From positions 52,091,050 to 52,155,049 of the forward strand of contig OY292277.1 in NCBI GenBank assembly GCA_958496175.1: DNA of 64,000 nucleotides. Direction: 5' to 3'. This stretch comes from Sisyra terminalis (Eukaryota; Arthropoda; Insecta; Neuroptera; Sisyridae). A program made the position numbers and the translations under genes. This document shows positions 1 through 11,730 of this stretch, piece by piece. Position 1 is the first letter of the stretch, and each line of letters starts with the position of its first letter. The notes beneath the pieces are model-generated. The model ran no database searches, was not told the origin of the DNA, and saw only the letters and a program-made list of their open reading frames with translations.

Positions 1-2690
1 AAAAATAAAAAAAAAAATTTTGGATCACCTTATTATTCCCTATGCAAACTTAAACTAACATTGGATACAATTTTAGGGAAATGATTCATAAAAAAATTCA
101 CCAAGTCTTTATAGACTTAAAGTTTATATTTTCGATAGATCTGTTGATTAATTTAGGTTTAAAAAAATATACAATGCCGGAAAAACTTTCGATAAATTTT
201 ATACACAAACTATGTACACATATCAATTTGTATGTGTAGTATTAATGACTTTTTAATGTTAACATAGATTTAAAATGTTATTTATTCAAAACATTCGACA
301 AGGGAATTCGATGGCCTATATTATTCAGTCAATAAAGAAACAGAATATTAATGATTTCGGATGACTAGCAACATTGAAAGTTTTCCAAACTAACAAAAAA
401 AATAAATCTACAAAACGTAAAGTTTCAATGGAAAAAAAAACTTTTTCAAATATGTCAAACGTTTCTTGTGCAACATGTTAAACGGAAAACATTCATCGGT
501 GAATTATTGAAAATTTTTGGACAAGTTAAATACTTAAGATGATTTCAAATCGATTATGTAACAAGTTCTATCCGGAATTTGTGTGAAAAACAAATTTTTT
601 CGATCAATAAATTAAAATTGGGAAATGAGGACGTCTTTGAGAAAAAAAAACCGTTTAAATTGCCTGAGATAATGATCATGTGGGATGTTTGTTAATTGAA
701 TGTTTTGTACTCGTTTGAATATTGAAATTTAATGTCGATTTTATTAATAAGTTTGTTTTTCTTTTTTCTCTGTTCGGCATTTAAAATCCACTCATCCATA
801 CTGCGATCCATACTTTTAACCGGCATTGAATGTTTAAAAATCATTCACTTAGAAAATAAGTCAAGAATATATAAAGCACTTTCTTTTTGTCCTTTGGGGG
901 CGAAAAAAATTCTTTGCACAGTGTTACGTTTCATCAACTGTATGAAATTAGTTGTGCACATATAAAAAGAAAATACTTTTTGATTAAATTCAGTTTCAAT
1001 GTTATAATAAAACGGAAAAAGAGGGCAACGAATGAATGATATTAGATTGAAAATTGGAAATTCGGAAAGAGAAATTATTCCGTTTGATACAAAGTGCCAT
1101 AATATCTAATAATATTCGGTGAAGATACAATCGAAACAAAGTAATTGCGTTTCTGTAAGAGATTCATTTAACAAATATATTGCCTTTTTATTAGACGTTA
1201 AATATAAAAAAAATAATATTTTTATCGGTTTGTATAAAAATCCGAAAAGTTTTTCGGTCGCTAGTGTGAATTATGTTTTAATGGAAAAATTCGGGGGTGA
1301 GATCTCCATGCGAATATAGCGAGCACTACCTTTAATTGTTACGGCCCAATAAACATTTTAATTTGTGACGCTTGAAAGAATTTCATATAAAGTTAATAAC
1401 GCTCAACCGTTTCAATTTTTTTTTTATCTTTTTTCAACTTCTTCATACATGTGTGTGTGTATGTGTGTTTTTCGACTGACAATGAATTTTTAATTAAACA
1501 CTCGTTTAAGTATAATTTGGAGTGTTATTTGTATAAGCTACTTAAATTAAATATCACCGAAACTCTAATCAACATCTACGTATAGAAATTCTCTGCGATT
1601 TTGGTAAATAAAAAGTGTTTAATTTGTTGGTAAATATTGGGCAATTCGACTTGATACCAAGTTAAATATTTTAAATCGCAGACAAGTTCAAGATTACTAA
1701 ATTTAGGTATCGGTAATCGAGTTCGATGAGAAAACACACAAGAAAAATGTTTGAATTTAAATTTTTAAATATTTTAAGAATTTTTTTTTCGTCTCGAATG
1801 GTTGTGCAATCAAACTAAAAGCGAAATACTTGTAACGACACTTTAGATTTTCACTTTATAGATATTGGCTGATTCATTTAAAGTGGCATTAAATTGTTTA
1901 GACTTTAAGCTGGTAAAAGAATTTGGTATGACAGTATAATAAATTTTTGTTTGTTGCACATCATGTAATGCATTTCAAGGTATTTTTCAAAGGTCATTTC
2001 ATACGAGTGTGGCAGGGAAATTTGTAAAGATATATTTTTTCAAAAAAAAAAATGTTTAACACCTATAAATTATTAAAAAATTTACAAGATAAAATCATTC
2101 TGGGAATCTAACAATCGATTTTATAGAAGTACAAAAATTAGCAGCTTAATGTTGATAAAGAAAATTAATGATTCTTCTTCAAATCTCTAACAAATGAGTT
2201 ACTTAATTGGCAGAATTAGTGATTTGTTGGTAATTTTTTTTTTTTTTTAGTGTCATAATCCTTTGATTTATTAGGAAGTACAGAAATTAAAATGCTTTAA
2301 TCAATTTACAAGTGCAAAGTATGCGATATAAGATGCAATTTAAAAAAATATGTTTTTTTTTTATATAGATAGGAAATTAATCATTTCCGTTGAAAATTTT
2401 CTTAAAAACTTGCTATAAAACACAAAGATCTATTTTTTTTTCGTAAATTGAAAACTTCTTTAGCATTGTTGAGTCTTGAAAATTCATGAAACGAAAAAAC
2501 GACAGTAAAAAAAGACAAACATATAAATCTATAATATTTAACGAACAAGAGAATGAAATAGAAAATACTACATTGTGCGAATTTTGTGTTTGCGCACCTA
2601 CATATTACACTGCTTGGGAATAACCATCCTAACAACAATGGAAAATTGTGTATTGTTTACATAAACATTCCATTATTTTAAGAAAAACAT
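1..2690. other. AT-rich non-coding stretch
   Basis: No gene is recognised here. The short ORFs of 60-80 codons (for example at 732-965 and 1119-1319) have homopolymer-driven composition, no domain signature and no plausible initiation context, so they are read as chance. A short (TG)n microsatellite lies at about 1450-1468. Several poly(A) and poly(T) runs (near 2040, 2230 and 2350) are present without flanking duplications that would show them to be retroposon tails. Confidence 0.6.
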
Positions 2691-3001
2691 TTTAAAAGTA
2701 TGCCAAAAACGAATACAGAATATTATCGTGATTATCGAAAAAAAAAAAGAAAACATGAATAAAAAGACCGGAAAAAGTTTATCGTTGAAAATTTAAAAAA
2801 ATACTTACCAGAAGTATCGCAAATTTTTAACAAGACAATGTTAAAGATTTTAATGGTAAATTTCTATGTAAATATTGTATTAGATACAACAATATCTTGA
2901 ATTAAGTTTTGAATCAATTTTCACGAATTTTCAGTTGTCGTTTTGTATCAACTACAAGATCCAAAACAATAATTGATCATATACTTCGTAATTTCGAGTA
3001 A

Positions 3002-3293
3002 TTTTCGATCATCCAGCTATGATTGGCTAATGGTTGGAATGCCCTCTATATGATTTCTGTTTAGTTCTTCCACTGACTTTGGATCACCCAACTCTGAATG
3101 GTTGAAGATGGGAACGCCCTCTCTTTGAATTTTTCACGGTTCTTCTACTAATTTTCAATCACCCACCTGTGAATATCTGTTGGTAGTAACGCCATCTTGT
3201 GTTTTTTGCTTCATTCATTCGCTGATTTTCGATCAGCTATGATTGGCTATTGATGGGAACGCCCTCTCTTTTTTCTGCTTGGTTCTTCCACTC
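3002..3293. repeat. Degenerate 75-bp minisatellite, four copies
   Basis: Four head-to-tail copies begin at about 3002, 3077, 3152 and 3226, each starting with a variant of TTTTCGATCA. Each then holds a segment like TGATTGGCTA, a GGGAACGCCCTCT-like core, and ends near GGTTCTTCCACT. The period is 74-76 bp. Copies differ at many positions, so the array is old. A 119-codon ORF over the last copy (3250-3609) is not supported as a gene. Confidence 0.8.
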
Positions 3294-3554
3294 AACGTCT
3301 TCCACTTTCATTGATCAAATCGAAACTAAACTATTTTTTTCATACTTCAGCTACCATAAACTTCTCATATCATTTATCGAAAATGCAAGTTTGAAGTCTG
3401 GAAAAATTTATAATTTATATGTGAATAAAATGAAAAACAATTTTTATACCTATTATCAATATTATCAAAACAAAAGCTTACATTTTTCCCATTCTAGAAA
3501 ATTTTACATTAGTCTCAATTTATTGAAGTTGATATTTTTGAAGGTTTTTCTTCT

Positions 3555-3620
3555 AACATATGTTTCTTTTTACTTCGTTTGTTGCACAATCTGCACGGTG
3601 CTGCAATAAGTGCATTTGAT
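3555..3620 (-). mobile_element. 3' end relic of a Jockey-type LINE
   Basis: Read on the minus strand, this segment carries the same terminal sequence as the larger LINE copy ending near 6750 and the insertion ending at 32829: a TGCACTTATTGCA block followed by TGCAGATTGTGCAA and an A-rich tail. No coding part is attached. The block abuts, and slightly overlaps, the 481-bp tandem duplication, so the duplicated unit may itself be 3' UTR of a related subfamily. That last point is inference. Confidence 0.55.
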
Positions 3621-4550
3621 CTCGTACATTGGTTATAAATTATAACAATTGAGATTAGAACCGGAGTTGGAGCCGGAATTGGAATTATAGATACAAAATA
3701 ATTGACTCCAGAGTTGGTGCTGGAGCTTAAAGAAGCTTAACTCATTTCCCCAACTCTGAAGCTAATCATCCTCTTTGTAAAGATCTTTTTAATTATGGGC
3801 ACTTTTTTATTTTAATTGATATAGTAGAAAAAAAGTAGAAGATAAAGTTCTAACGATGCTCATAAGTCATTAGAAACCAGCTTTTATAACGAATTCTGTA
3901 AAGCAACGCCATAAAAAGTCAATACAGAGTAAAGAACTTCTTTATTTCAATCCATTGTTTTGATAAGCAAATAGTATGGTGGAGGAAAGATCTGTAAAAA
4001 ATCATTCTAATTTTCAAAATATTTTTGATAAACTTTTTAAACTGAATTTCAATTGTTAAAAAAGTAGGTTTTCAAAAGACAAATTGATAAGTGCATTTGA
4101 TCTCCTACATTGGTTATAAATTCTTACAATTGAGATTAGAACCGGATTTGGAGTCGGAATTGGAATTATAGATACAAAATAATTGACTCCAGAGTTGGTG
4201 CTGATTTTAAAGAAGTTTAACTCATTTCTGTAACTCTGAAGCTAATCATCCTCTTTGTAAAGACATTTTTAATTATTGGCACTTTTTATTTTGATAATTT
4301 TTTTCGATTGGTATAGTATGAAGAGGAATGGTAGAAAAGGAAGTTGCTTATAACTCATTTAAAACCAGCTTTTATAACGAATTCTGTAAAGAAACGCCAT
4401 ATAAAGTTAATACAGAGTAAAGAACTACTTTTTCCAATCCATTAAGGAAAGATCTAAAAAAAAATCATTCTAATTTTCAAAATATATTTAATAAGCATTT
4501 TAAAGTAAATTTCAGTCCTTAAAAATAAGGTTTAAAAAAAGAAAAATTGG
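3606..4550. repeat. Tandem duplication, 481-bp period, two copies
   Basis: Copy one spans about 3606-4086 and copy two about 4087-4550. Both begin ATAAGTGCATTTGATCTC and both contain an internal GGA-rich micro-repeat (GGAGTTGGAGCCGGAATT) and the segment GCTAATCATCCTCTTTGTAA. Copies differ by scattered substitutions and small indels. No ORF is conserved between them, so this is non-coding duplication rather than a gene pair. Confidence 0.85.
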
Positions 4551-4603
4551 TTTTCGAGCAAAGCTGGATTAGATTTTATGATAGTTTGATGCTTTTTTAT
4601 ATT

Positions 4604-5350
4604 TTGGTCTTTAAATCATTAATAATTACCATCTAAGACCAATAAATTGAAATTGTAAGCCCTTAAATTTTTTGGTTGACTTTGAAACTTTAAACTGTCA
4701 ATGATTAGATTTTTTTCAAAATCTTATAATTTTTTTTTATCCAATTTACTGAAAATTTGTGACGTTACTTATTGTGAGGTTGTTACTTTATAGTCTTCCC
4801 TCATATCTGAATTGGTCGCAATTTTCCTTCATGGAAATAAAAAAAGCACAAAATATCAAAAAATGCATAGTTTGGTTTCCCATTTTCAACTTTTTAATGA
4901 TAGTCTACGAAAATTGAATAGAATTTTCATCAAAAAAAAAAATAAATGAGGCTGAAATTATTTGCGAAACTTGATTTTTGGTCCTTTAACCATTAATAAT
5001 AACCATCCAACACCCATTAATCGAAATTTTAAACCCTTAATTTTTTTTGTTAACTTTGAAACTTTAAACTGCCAAAAAAAAGATTTTTTTCAAAAACTAA
5101 TAAACAAATTTTTCCAATGATTTACTAAATAGTTATGACATTACTAATTGTAAGGTTGTAACTTTATGTCTTCCTTCATATCTTTGGCATTGGTTGCAGT
5201 TTTTCTGCATAGAAATAAAAAAAGCACAATATACCAAAAATGCATGGTTTGGTCCCATTTCCAACTTTTTAATGATAGTCCTCGAAAATTGAATAGAATT
5301 TCCACTAAAAAAAAGAAGTGGAGACAGAAATTATTTGCGAAATTTGATTT
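4604..5350. repeat. Tandem duplication, about 374-bp period, two copies
   Basis: Copy one is about 4604-4977 and copy two about 4978-5350. Shared landmarks are the CATTAATAATAACCATC-like start, the AAACTTTAAACTG segment, AAAAAAGCACAA, and the TTTTTAATGATAGTC and AAAATTGAATAGAATTT blocks near the end. ORFs of 80-96 codons on both strands of copy two are by-products of the repeat and are not called. This unit is unrelated to the 481-bp unit just upstream. Confidence 0.85.
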
Positions 5351-5439
5351 TACTTCTTTTTTCGTTCCCATATTTGCTAGTAGCTCGATTTCAATTAGCG
5401 CCCCGTAGTTATTGGTTTTGATAGCTGTAATCAAATGTT

Positions 5440-6664
5440 ATGTGGCCAATGGAGAGCATAAACTTTAACGAGGATATATCGGCTCTTTCAGATCCCAACG
5501 TCGTCTCCTCCACAGAGCAAACATCCCCCACACAATATCCCATCCCTTAACCATCGGCTCTAATTGCTTGTAAACATAATATAGAATACGATGCTATCTG
5601 CACCCGCCATTCCAGATGTTTACTTATACTTTGGTTACATATATTATATGTATGTGAGTTCGACATGTGAAGTTTATGTGGAGTTTGGTGGATGTTGGTT
5701 GCTATCAGATCATTCGTTCATGACGAACAAATTGACTACGAGTAATTTATAAAACCATGTTAACGTTGTACATATATACAGTCATATACCTATGTGTGAT
5801 TTCAAATTAATTGAGTAACTTAAGTAAATATTGCACAAGCATCGATAGCTAGTCAAAGATCGTTCTACCTCAAATTCAAATATTGACAATCTCCGACGGA
5901 GATAAATCTGGAAAATTTGCCCCGAAAAACACTCGATCCGTTCCACACGAACAAAGGCGTTTTTAAATCTTTTCTTTTTATTCAATACAAATGCAACCTG
6001 TAATTATTCGTAATCGAGAACTGGTACATTAAAAGGGCTCGAGCCATTAAACACGAAAAACACGAAATTTTACATTTATTTTCGTTGACCCAATTTTGTT
6101 CAAATGCTCAAATGCTCAAATTCAAACGTGACTTTCCCTTTACACAGTTTCATTTATTCCACACTGATTTTATATCCCAATAGTGGAACAATGAAACAAA
6201 TTTAAATACCCGAAAAAAAATCAATTAAACCAAAAAAGCTTTAGGAAAACACGTATAACGTTAAATGCAATCCCGAGGAGGAAGGAATTGATCAGATTTT
6301 TATTTGGAAATAAAACCAGGAATTTCGTTGATATCTCTGTGGTACGGTATGTGTTTTGTCAACGGAAGCAAAATATTTCGAGCTTCTTAAAAAGCTCAAC
6401 TAGCGCCTGTCTTGCAGTTTTCCCTGTACGTTGCATTTGGTGACCCACGATAATCTTTCATGTCAAATATCAGAGAAGAAAAATGTATTTTTCCAAGGAA
6501 TACTGCACAATTTATATAGATTTTCATCTTGGTTGAGTTCGCATGGTCTCTATATCGGGAGAACGAAAGATGGTGGATTTTTAGAATTGAGATGGAAGGA
6601 AAATAGGAAAGACTTGATTTTTTTTCAATGGAAATAAAAAATAACAGTGAATTCAACTATAAGG
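5440..6664. other. Non-coding, with one C-rich patch
   Basis: Nothing with coding signature is seen. Around 5480-5600 the sequence is markedly richer in C than its surroundings, with TCGTCTCCTCC and CATCCCCCAC-like runs. That could be a conserved non-coding element or an old exon, but no open frame of note crosses it. Overlapping ORFs of 67-86 codons on opposite strands at 6396-6656 are treated as chance. Confidence 0.5.
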
Positions 6665-6669
6665 TGTTA

Positions 6670-6727
6670 TGTGCGAACTTGACATCATTTTCTATATTTC
6701 TTATCATAATTAAAATGTGGCAAATGA
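6670..6727. repeat. Long direct flank repeat, left copy (target-site duplication)
   Basis: This 58-bp segment matches 8708-8765 in the same orientation with about six mismatches, and the two copies exactly bracket the Jockey-type LINE. It is best read as an unusually long target-site duplication whose copies have since diverged by roughly a tenth. Confidence 0.8.
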
Positions 6728-8707
6728 TTTTCTTTTTATTTCAAAAAAATTGCACAATCTGCACAGGGTTGCAATAAGTGCATTCAATCCATAGACAATC
6801 ACTAGTCTTACTAGTAAGCACTAGTCCCAGTAGATTAGTGCTGTATAAGTACAAAGATTTTTAGCAATCAATAGCAACCAATAACAATAATATTAATTCT
6901 TGTAGCAATAAGTCTATAATAACAATATCAATGTTAATAATAATGTTAAACATTAATATATAAGTAATATATAAAAATAAAGCTAAATAATAAGAAATAA
7001 TAATTTTGCAACAGATAGTTAATAGGAATATTTGTTTAGTTACAAAATCTATCAGGCAAATCTATTACATTCCATTTTTGTATACATTCTTATCATCTCA
7101 TTGTTGTCCAATAAGTTTATTGCAAGATGGTTGGAATGATGGTCTAGTTTTGTCAGGAATTTTTTACTAAACTTTTGAATTTCCTCCTTTACAGATGGCA
7201 TTTCTGTATCTTGATGTATTTTTTATTGTTTACAAACCATGGAGCACCGATTATTTGTCGTAGGGTCCTTGATTGAAATCTTTGTAGGATTTCCATGTTG
7301 GACTTGGATGCAGTACCCCACAACTGTATTCCATATGTCCATATGGGCTTGAGGATGACCTTGTACAGGAGAAATTTGTTTTCTGTTGATAATGGTGCAT
7401 TAGATGCCATTAGCCAGTACATCTTTTTGTATTTTTTATTTCAATGTTCTCGAGTTTTTTTTTTTTGATTTGCACAGCCCATGTAAGATTTTTATTTAAA
7501 TGCTCTTTTGCGGTAGTTCTGTGCCTTCTATTCTAATCGGTGGACATATATTTCTGCGCAGTGTAAACATTATGTGTATAGATTTTGCGTTGTTTATTTT
7601 TATTTTCCACTTTTTTGCCCATTTTTCTACGTTGTCCAGGTTATTTTGGAGCTTTAACGAAGCTTCATTGGGTTCATCTGCTGCGGTTACGATGGCTGTA
7701 TCATCAGCAAATGTTGCCACTAATGCATCTGTTGTATTTGGCATATCGGCTGTGTAAAGGGAATACTACAGAGGTCTCAGTACGCTACTTTGGGGAACCC
7801 CGGCTGTTATTTTTCTGGGAGTCGTTACTTCCGATTTGTATTTGACTTGAAAGATACGGTTTTCCAAGTAGGACGAGATTATGATAAAATACTCAGGAAG
7901 TTTTTTTTTTTGATTTTGTACAACAGTCCGAAATGCCACACCTTATCAAATGCCTGTGCCACACCTAGAAAAGCCGCAGAACAGTATTGTTTTCTTTTCT
8001 GGGCATAGCGAATAGTTTCAACGATTCTATAAATTTGCTCTAGTATTGAGTGCCCATTTCTAAAGCCAAATTGGTGATCTGATAGGATTTTTTTGTCTTG
8101 TATTATTGGGTGTATAAGAAGTAATTTTTCATATACTTTGCTTAAGATTGGAAGCAGACTTATTGGTCGATATCAACCAACCTCTTGGGGAGGTATTCCA
8201 GGTTTCAGGATCATAATAACCAACATTATCTTCCATTGCCCTGGGACCTGGGCTGTTCTATTAACGGCATTGAAAATGTGGGTTAGATAAGCAATTCCTT
8301 TTCTCGGTAGTTCTTTTAGTATCGTCCCTGTTATCGAATCGTAATCTGGAGCTTTACCGGATTTTAAGGCTTGCAAGACGGAGCTCACTTCTTTAGGTGA
8401 CGTATATTTGATTGTTCCAACATTAATCCGTGCGTTTGTGGTTTTCTTCATGATGGTTCTTGTATGTTCATCGTTGTATGATGGAATGTCATGGGAGGAG
8501 AAAACTTTTTCCAAGTGTATCACGAAAAATTCAGCTTTTTCAGCATCGTTTTTTGCCCAGGTGCTGTCAGGCTTTCGCACTGGATATTTCTGTTCAGTTG
8601 GCTTTTTTATTTCCTTGGTGATTTTCCACATTGAATAATCGCAATTTCGGGTTGAGGTTAGGCCTTGTAAATGGTTTTTGAAGCTTTCCTGTTTGAAACT
8701 CCTAGTG
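6728..8707 (-). pseudogene. Jockey-type non-LTR retrotransposon, 5'-truncated, frameshifted reverse transcriptase
   Basis: On the minus strand the sequence reads through the RT fingers and palm and the thumb-like C-terminus. The N-terminal piece (about 8700-8173) has the SGKAPDYDSI segment. After a stop comes YRPISLLPILSK, then a GFRNGHSILEQ-like block (about 8060-8010), then GVPQSS, then FADDTAIV with the catalytic ADD at about 7700-7711. Next come the KYLG-zone remnant and the ILKPIWTYGIQLWG and QSRTLRQIIGAPW motifs (7422-7230). Several frameshifts and stops separate these blocks. Endonuclease and ORF1 are absent. The 3' UTR (7035-6750) includes an AAT-rich tract and ends in an A-rich tail. 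It is flanked by a 58-bp duplication, so this was a single 5'-truncated insertion. The motif set fits the Jockey superfamily; the exact clade is inferred. Confidence 0.9.
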
Positions 8708-8765
8708 TGTGCAAATTTGACATCATTTTCTTTATTTCCTATCATAATTAAAATGTGGGGAATGA
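8708..8765. repeat. Long direct flank repeat, right copy (target-site duplication)
   Basis: This is the partner of 6670-6727. Because it joins the RT frame, a naive ORF on the minus strand appears to begin about a dozen codons inside this host-derived sequence. Those residues do not belong to the retrotransposon. Confidence 0.8.
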
Positions 8766-8769
8766 AATT

Positions 8770-10527
8770 TAATATTTTTTTTTTTTGGGGAAATTAATTT
8801 TTTACAATCAATGGAATGAGGAAACTTTCAAGTAACTTCTATTAATTTCTCCTCTCTATAAAAAATGGAAATAAGCCGCAATAAACTAAAGATAAATAAA
8901 TGAAACACTGATAAAATACATCTTAAACGAAGACTACTTATTCTGCCGAACGAGCATTAACTTTTCAATTCATAAAGACGAACAAAATCGTCCTCCACAT
9001 AAATAATTACCTTTAAACATTTCGTTAATTATATTCAAAGACATGCGACTAAAGTCCAAACGGAACAATGTATCGGTAAATGTTTCTTATCTGACTGAAA
9101 ACAGTTTGAACAGTTTAGATTGCGATTGCGATGGCACCATCAGATAACGCAGTTTGTTTATATCACAATCACAACCAATTATGTTCTGGCCAAGTTTACA
9201 CGGCATAATGTGTAAGACTTTGTATATGTATATATATGTATATATAAAATAATATCATCGAAACGTAAACTTGTACATTATATTTAAGAGCATTTCTATC
9301 TAGTCTAGCTTTCAGTGCAAGGATTAAATGTGATGTGGTTACGCCACACAAGAACTACGGCTAATTGGCTCTTATTGATTCGTTTAAATTAATTTCACCA
9401 ACTTTATTTGCTTCTTTGTCGTTATTCAAACAATTCAACATAAATTCAACACAATTAACATGGTATAGAATAAATTAAAAAGTCATTAAAAGTTAAGAAT
9501 TAAATGATAACAAAGTAGCTGAACCGGGCAATCGTTGTCCTGCCAGTCTATCCATTAAATGGATGTAAATAAGTAAATTGAATTTAAAAATGTTTTTGAA
9601 ATATTAAAATCCTAATTTTTTGCAACCCACAGCTTCTGTTGCTGTACCTTTTATGACTTACCTACAAGATATACATTTTACAATTAGGTTTTGAAAAAAA
9701 TTGCTAAATCTCTAAAAAATCACTATACGATTATAGCGACGAAATATTGGCATTTAGCAGCTATTGTATTAACCGTTGAAAAAAGCTGATTTTTGGGGTC
9801 GCAGGTATGTTACTGACGCAAAAAATTGATCAAAACAATCTTCGAAATTAGTAGTACATCCTAATAAAATTTGAGTAAAATTGATCCAAAACTTTTGGAG
9901 TTTTGGAAGCGTAAACAAACCAATTTTTATATCAAAGACAGATGAAAGTTAGCATGCTGGAATACTTGTAACACCGTTATAAAAGCTCATTAAATTTCAA
10001 TTTTTTGAATGATGTTTCAATGATGCATTTCCAAAATAACCTGTAAGATTATTTGAGTTAACCCCCCCTGGTGTATAGAGTATACTGTATATCTAACGTG
10101 AATCATATTATCCGCAAATCAATCACCTATGTATAAATAAAATCGGCCCTAAGTTGAAATATAACGTGAAGCAGATAAACATACAAAAATTTCAAAAATA
10201 CTCATATTTAAGATGGGTATATACCTCGAAATGGATATATCTATATTGAAATTAAATCAAAATAGTAAAAATACTGAGCCTTGATTTTCGTATATTAGTT
10301 GCAACCCAGTTACTGGTCTCTATTCCTAAATGATCCCCAAAACCATTATCTTTGAATTTGAATTTGAAATTTAAACAATTTTATGAAACTTAATACCACC
10401 AAAATCAAATACTATAACCATTGTACAGATTACTATATATTTATTAATATCGGAGTTTCATTCGTTCAACATATACGATTAAAAGCTAGCCCTTTACTTT
10501 GTATAAGCGTTTTAAGTTTCATGTATC
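8770..10527. other. Non-coding; microsatellite and possible conserved patch
   Basis: There is no gene. A TATATG/TA-rich microsatellite lies at about 9221-9246. The segment 9110-9200 has a less AT-rich stretch with TTGCGATTGCGATGG and may be a conserved non-coding element. The stretch 9785-10080 has a phrase (CAAAACTTTTGGAGTTTTGG, then AAACAAACCAA) resembling the 3' end of the dispersed repeat at 11731-12662. The segment near 10095-10150 is similar to 12005-12060, so both probably descend from one repeat family. Confidence 0.5.
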
Positions 10528-10535
10528 GTTATAAT

Positions 10536-11388
10536 TAGAGATGCCACGAATATTCGGCCATTATTCGGTATTCAGCCAATTTGGCTACTTTTTTTAATAT
10601 TTGGTATTCGGCCGAATATTGCTTACTATTCGGTTGAATACCGAATACCAAATCATCAAAAAAAAGCATATTTTACTCCAAATGTTTAGGTATAGGGACT
10701 CAGAAAGCAATATTGTTTTCTTAACATAAAATTAAAACATAAAATTTTTACACAAGCTTTAATTTCGAAGCTTATAATACCGAATTTATATTCCTTTGGG
10801 AATTTATTTAACTACTTCAGTATAGAGCTTAGAATAATAAATATTTTTAATCTCTTTAGGTACGACTTTAAAATTACTTATAAATCGATAAATGGCAATT
10901 GAATGTCAATAGGTTCAGTAATGCCATTACTTTCCAATCCTCTTAATATTTATTTTAATCGTAAATTTCTATATTTATTACAAAATAAAAATCAATCTGC
11001 GATACGTTGTGATAGGTAAAAATTTATAAATGAAACTAATATTCGGTAACTATTCAGTGTTCGACTATTCACACCGAACAGTAAATTAGGAAAAAATGCA
11101 AAATATTACTCAGAAAGGCTTTTATTTCACCAATAGCTTTTAACCAATTTATTTAACCATAGCATATTAATACTTAAAATCTATCAGTGGTAAGTTATGA
11201 TGAATGAAAACAAGTTTTTCAGCGTTAGTTGATAGCAAACGATTTCGCTTTTCCCCATAAATTATGAAGTTAAATTATAAATTATAAAGTAGGTTTAAAC
11301 TTTAAACCTTACTCGCTAACGGTATTAATTGTCGCCGAATATTCGGCTAAGAGACTCGCCGAATATTCGGTATTCGGCCAAATCTCTA
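10536..11388. mobile_element. hAT-type MITE, 853 bp, with perfect 8-bp TSD
   Basis: The element starts TAGAGATG and ends AATCTCTA. Its terminal inverted repeats continue into matching runs of ATTCGG/CCGAAT motifs on both sides, about 35 bp in all. It is flanked by the direct repeat GTTATAAT at 10528-10535 and 11389-11396. An 8-bp TSD with a TAGAGATG terminus is the hallmark of hAT elements. There is no transposase remnant, so it is non-autonomous. The interior is AT-rich and unremarkable. Confidence 0.92.
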
Positions 11389-11730
11389 GTTATAATTTAC
11401 CATATTAATATAAAACTTTCAAAATATTCCCTTTTTCTTGTTAAATTGCCATTCAGTCTTAGTCATTAGAAGTGACTAACTTAAGTTCAAAATATTTTCG
11501 ATAAGTATTTTATATTCATTCTCCGGTTTTCAGGAGATTACTCGCGAGTTTACTCGCTAATGTATTTAACCCTGAATACATTTAATAATCTTAACTCTGC
11601 ATGGGCATTAGAAATAAATTATCATTGTTAATTACATTGTTTATTAGACGTTATCCCATACAAACTTTGCCACCATTTTTATCCCTTTTATAGTAGGAAT
11701 TTCTAAAAACCCTCTCTTCTTATATATCAA

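Noticed and set aside
3250..3609. 119-codon plus-strand ORF
   Set aside because: It spans the last minisatellite copy, unique AT-rich DNA and a LINE 3' end, so it cannot be one gene.
5144..5434. 96- and 80-codon ORFs on opposite strands
   Set aside because: They lie mostly in the second copy of the 374-bp tandem repeat and are not open in the first copy.
7500..8638. Plus-strand ORFs of 65-86 codons over the LINE
   Set aside because: They are antisense shadows of the minus-strand reverse-transcriptase pseudogene.
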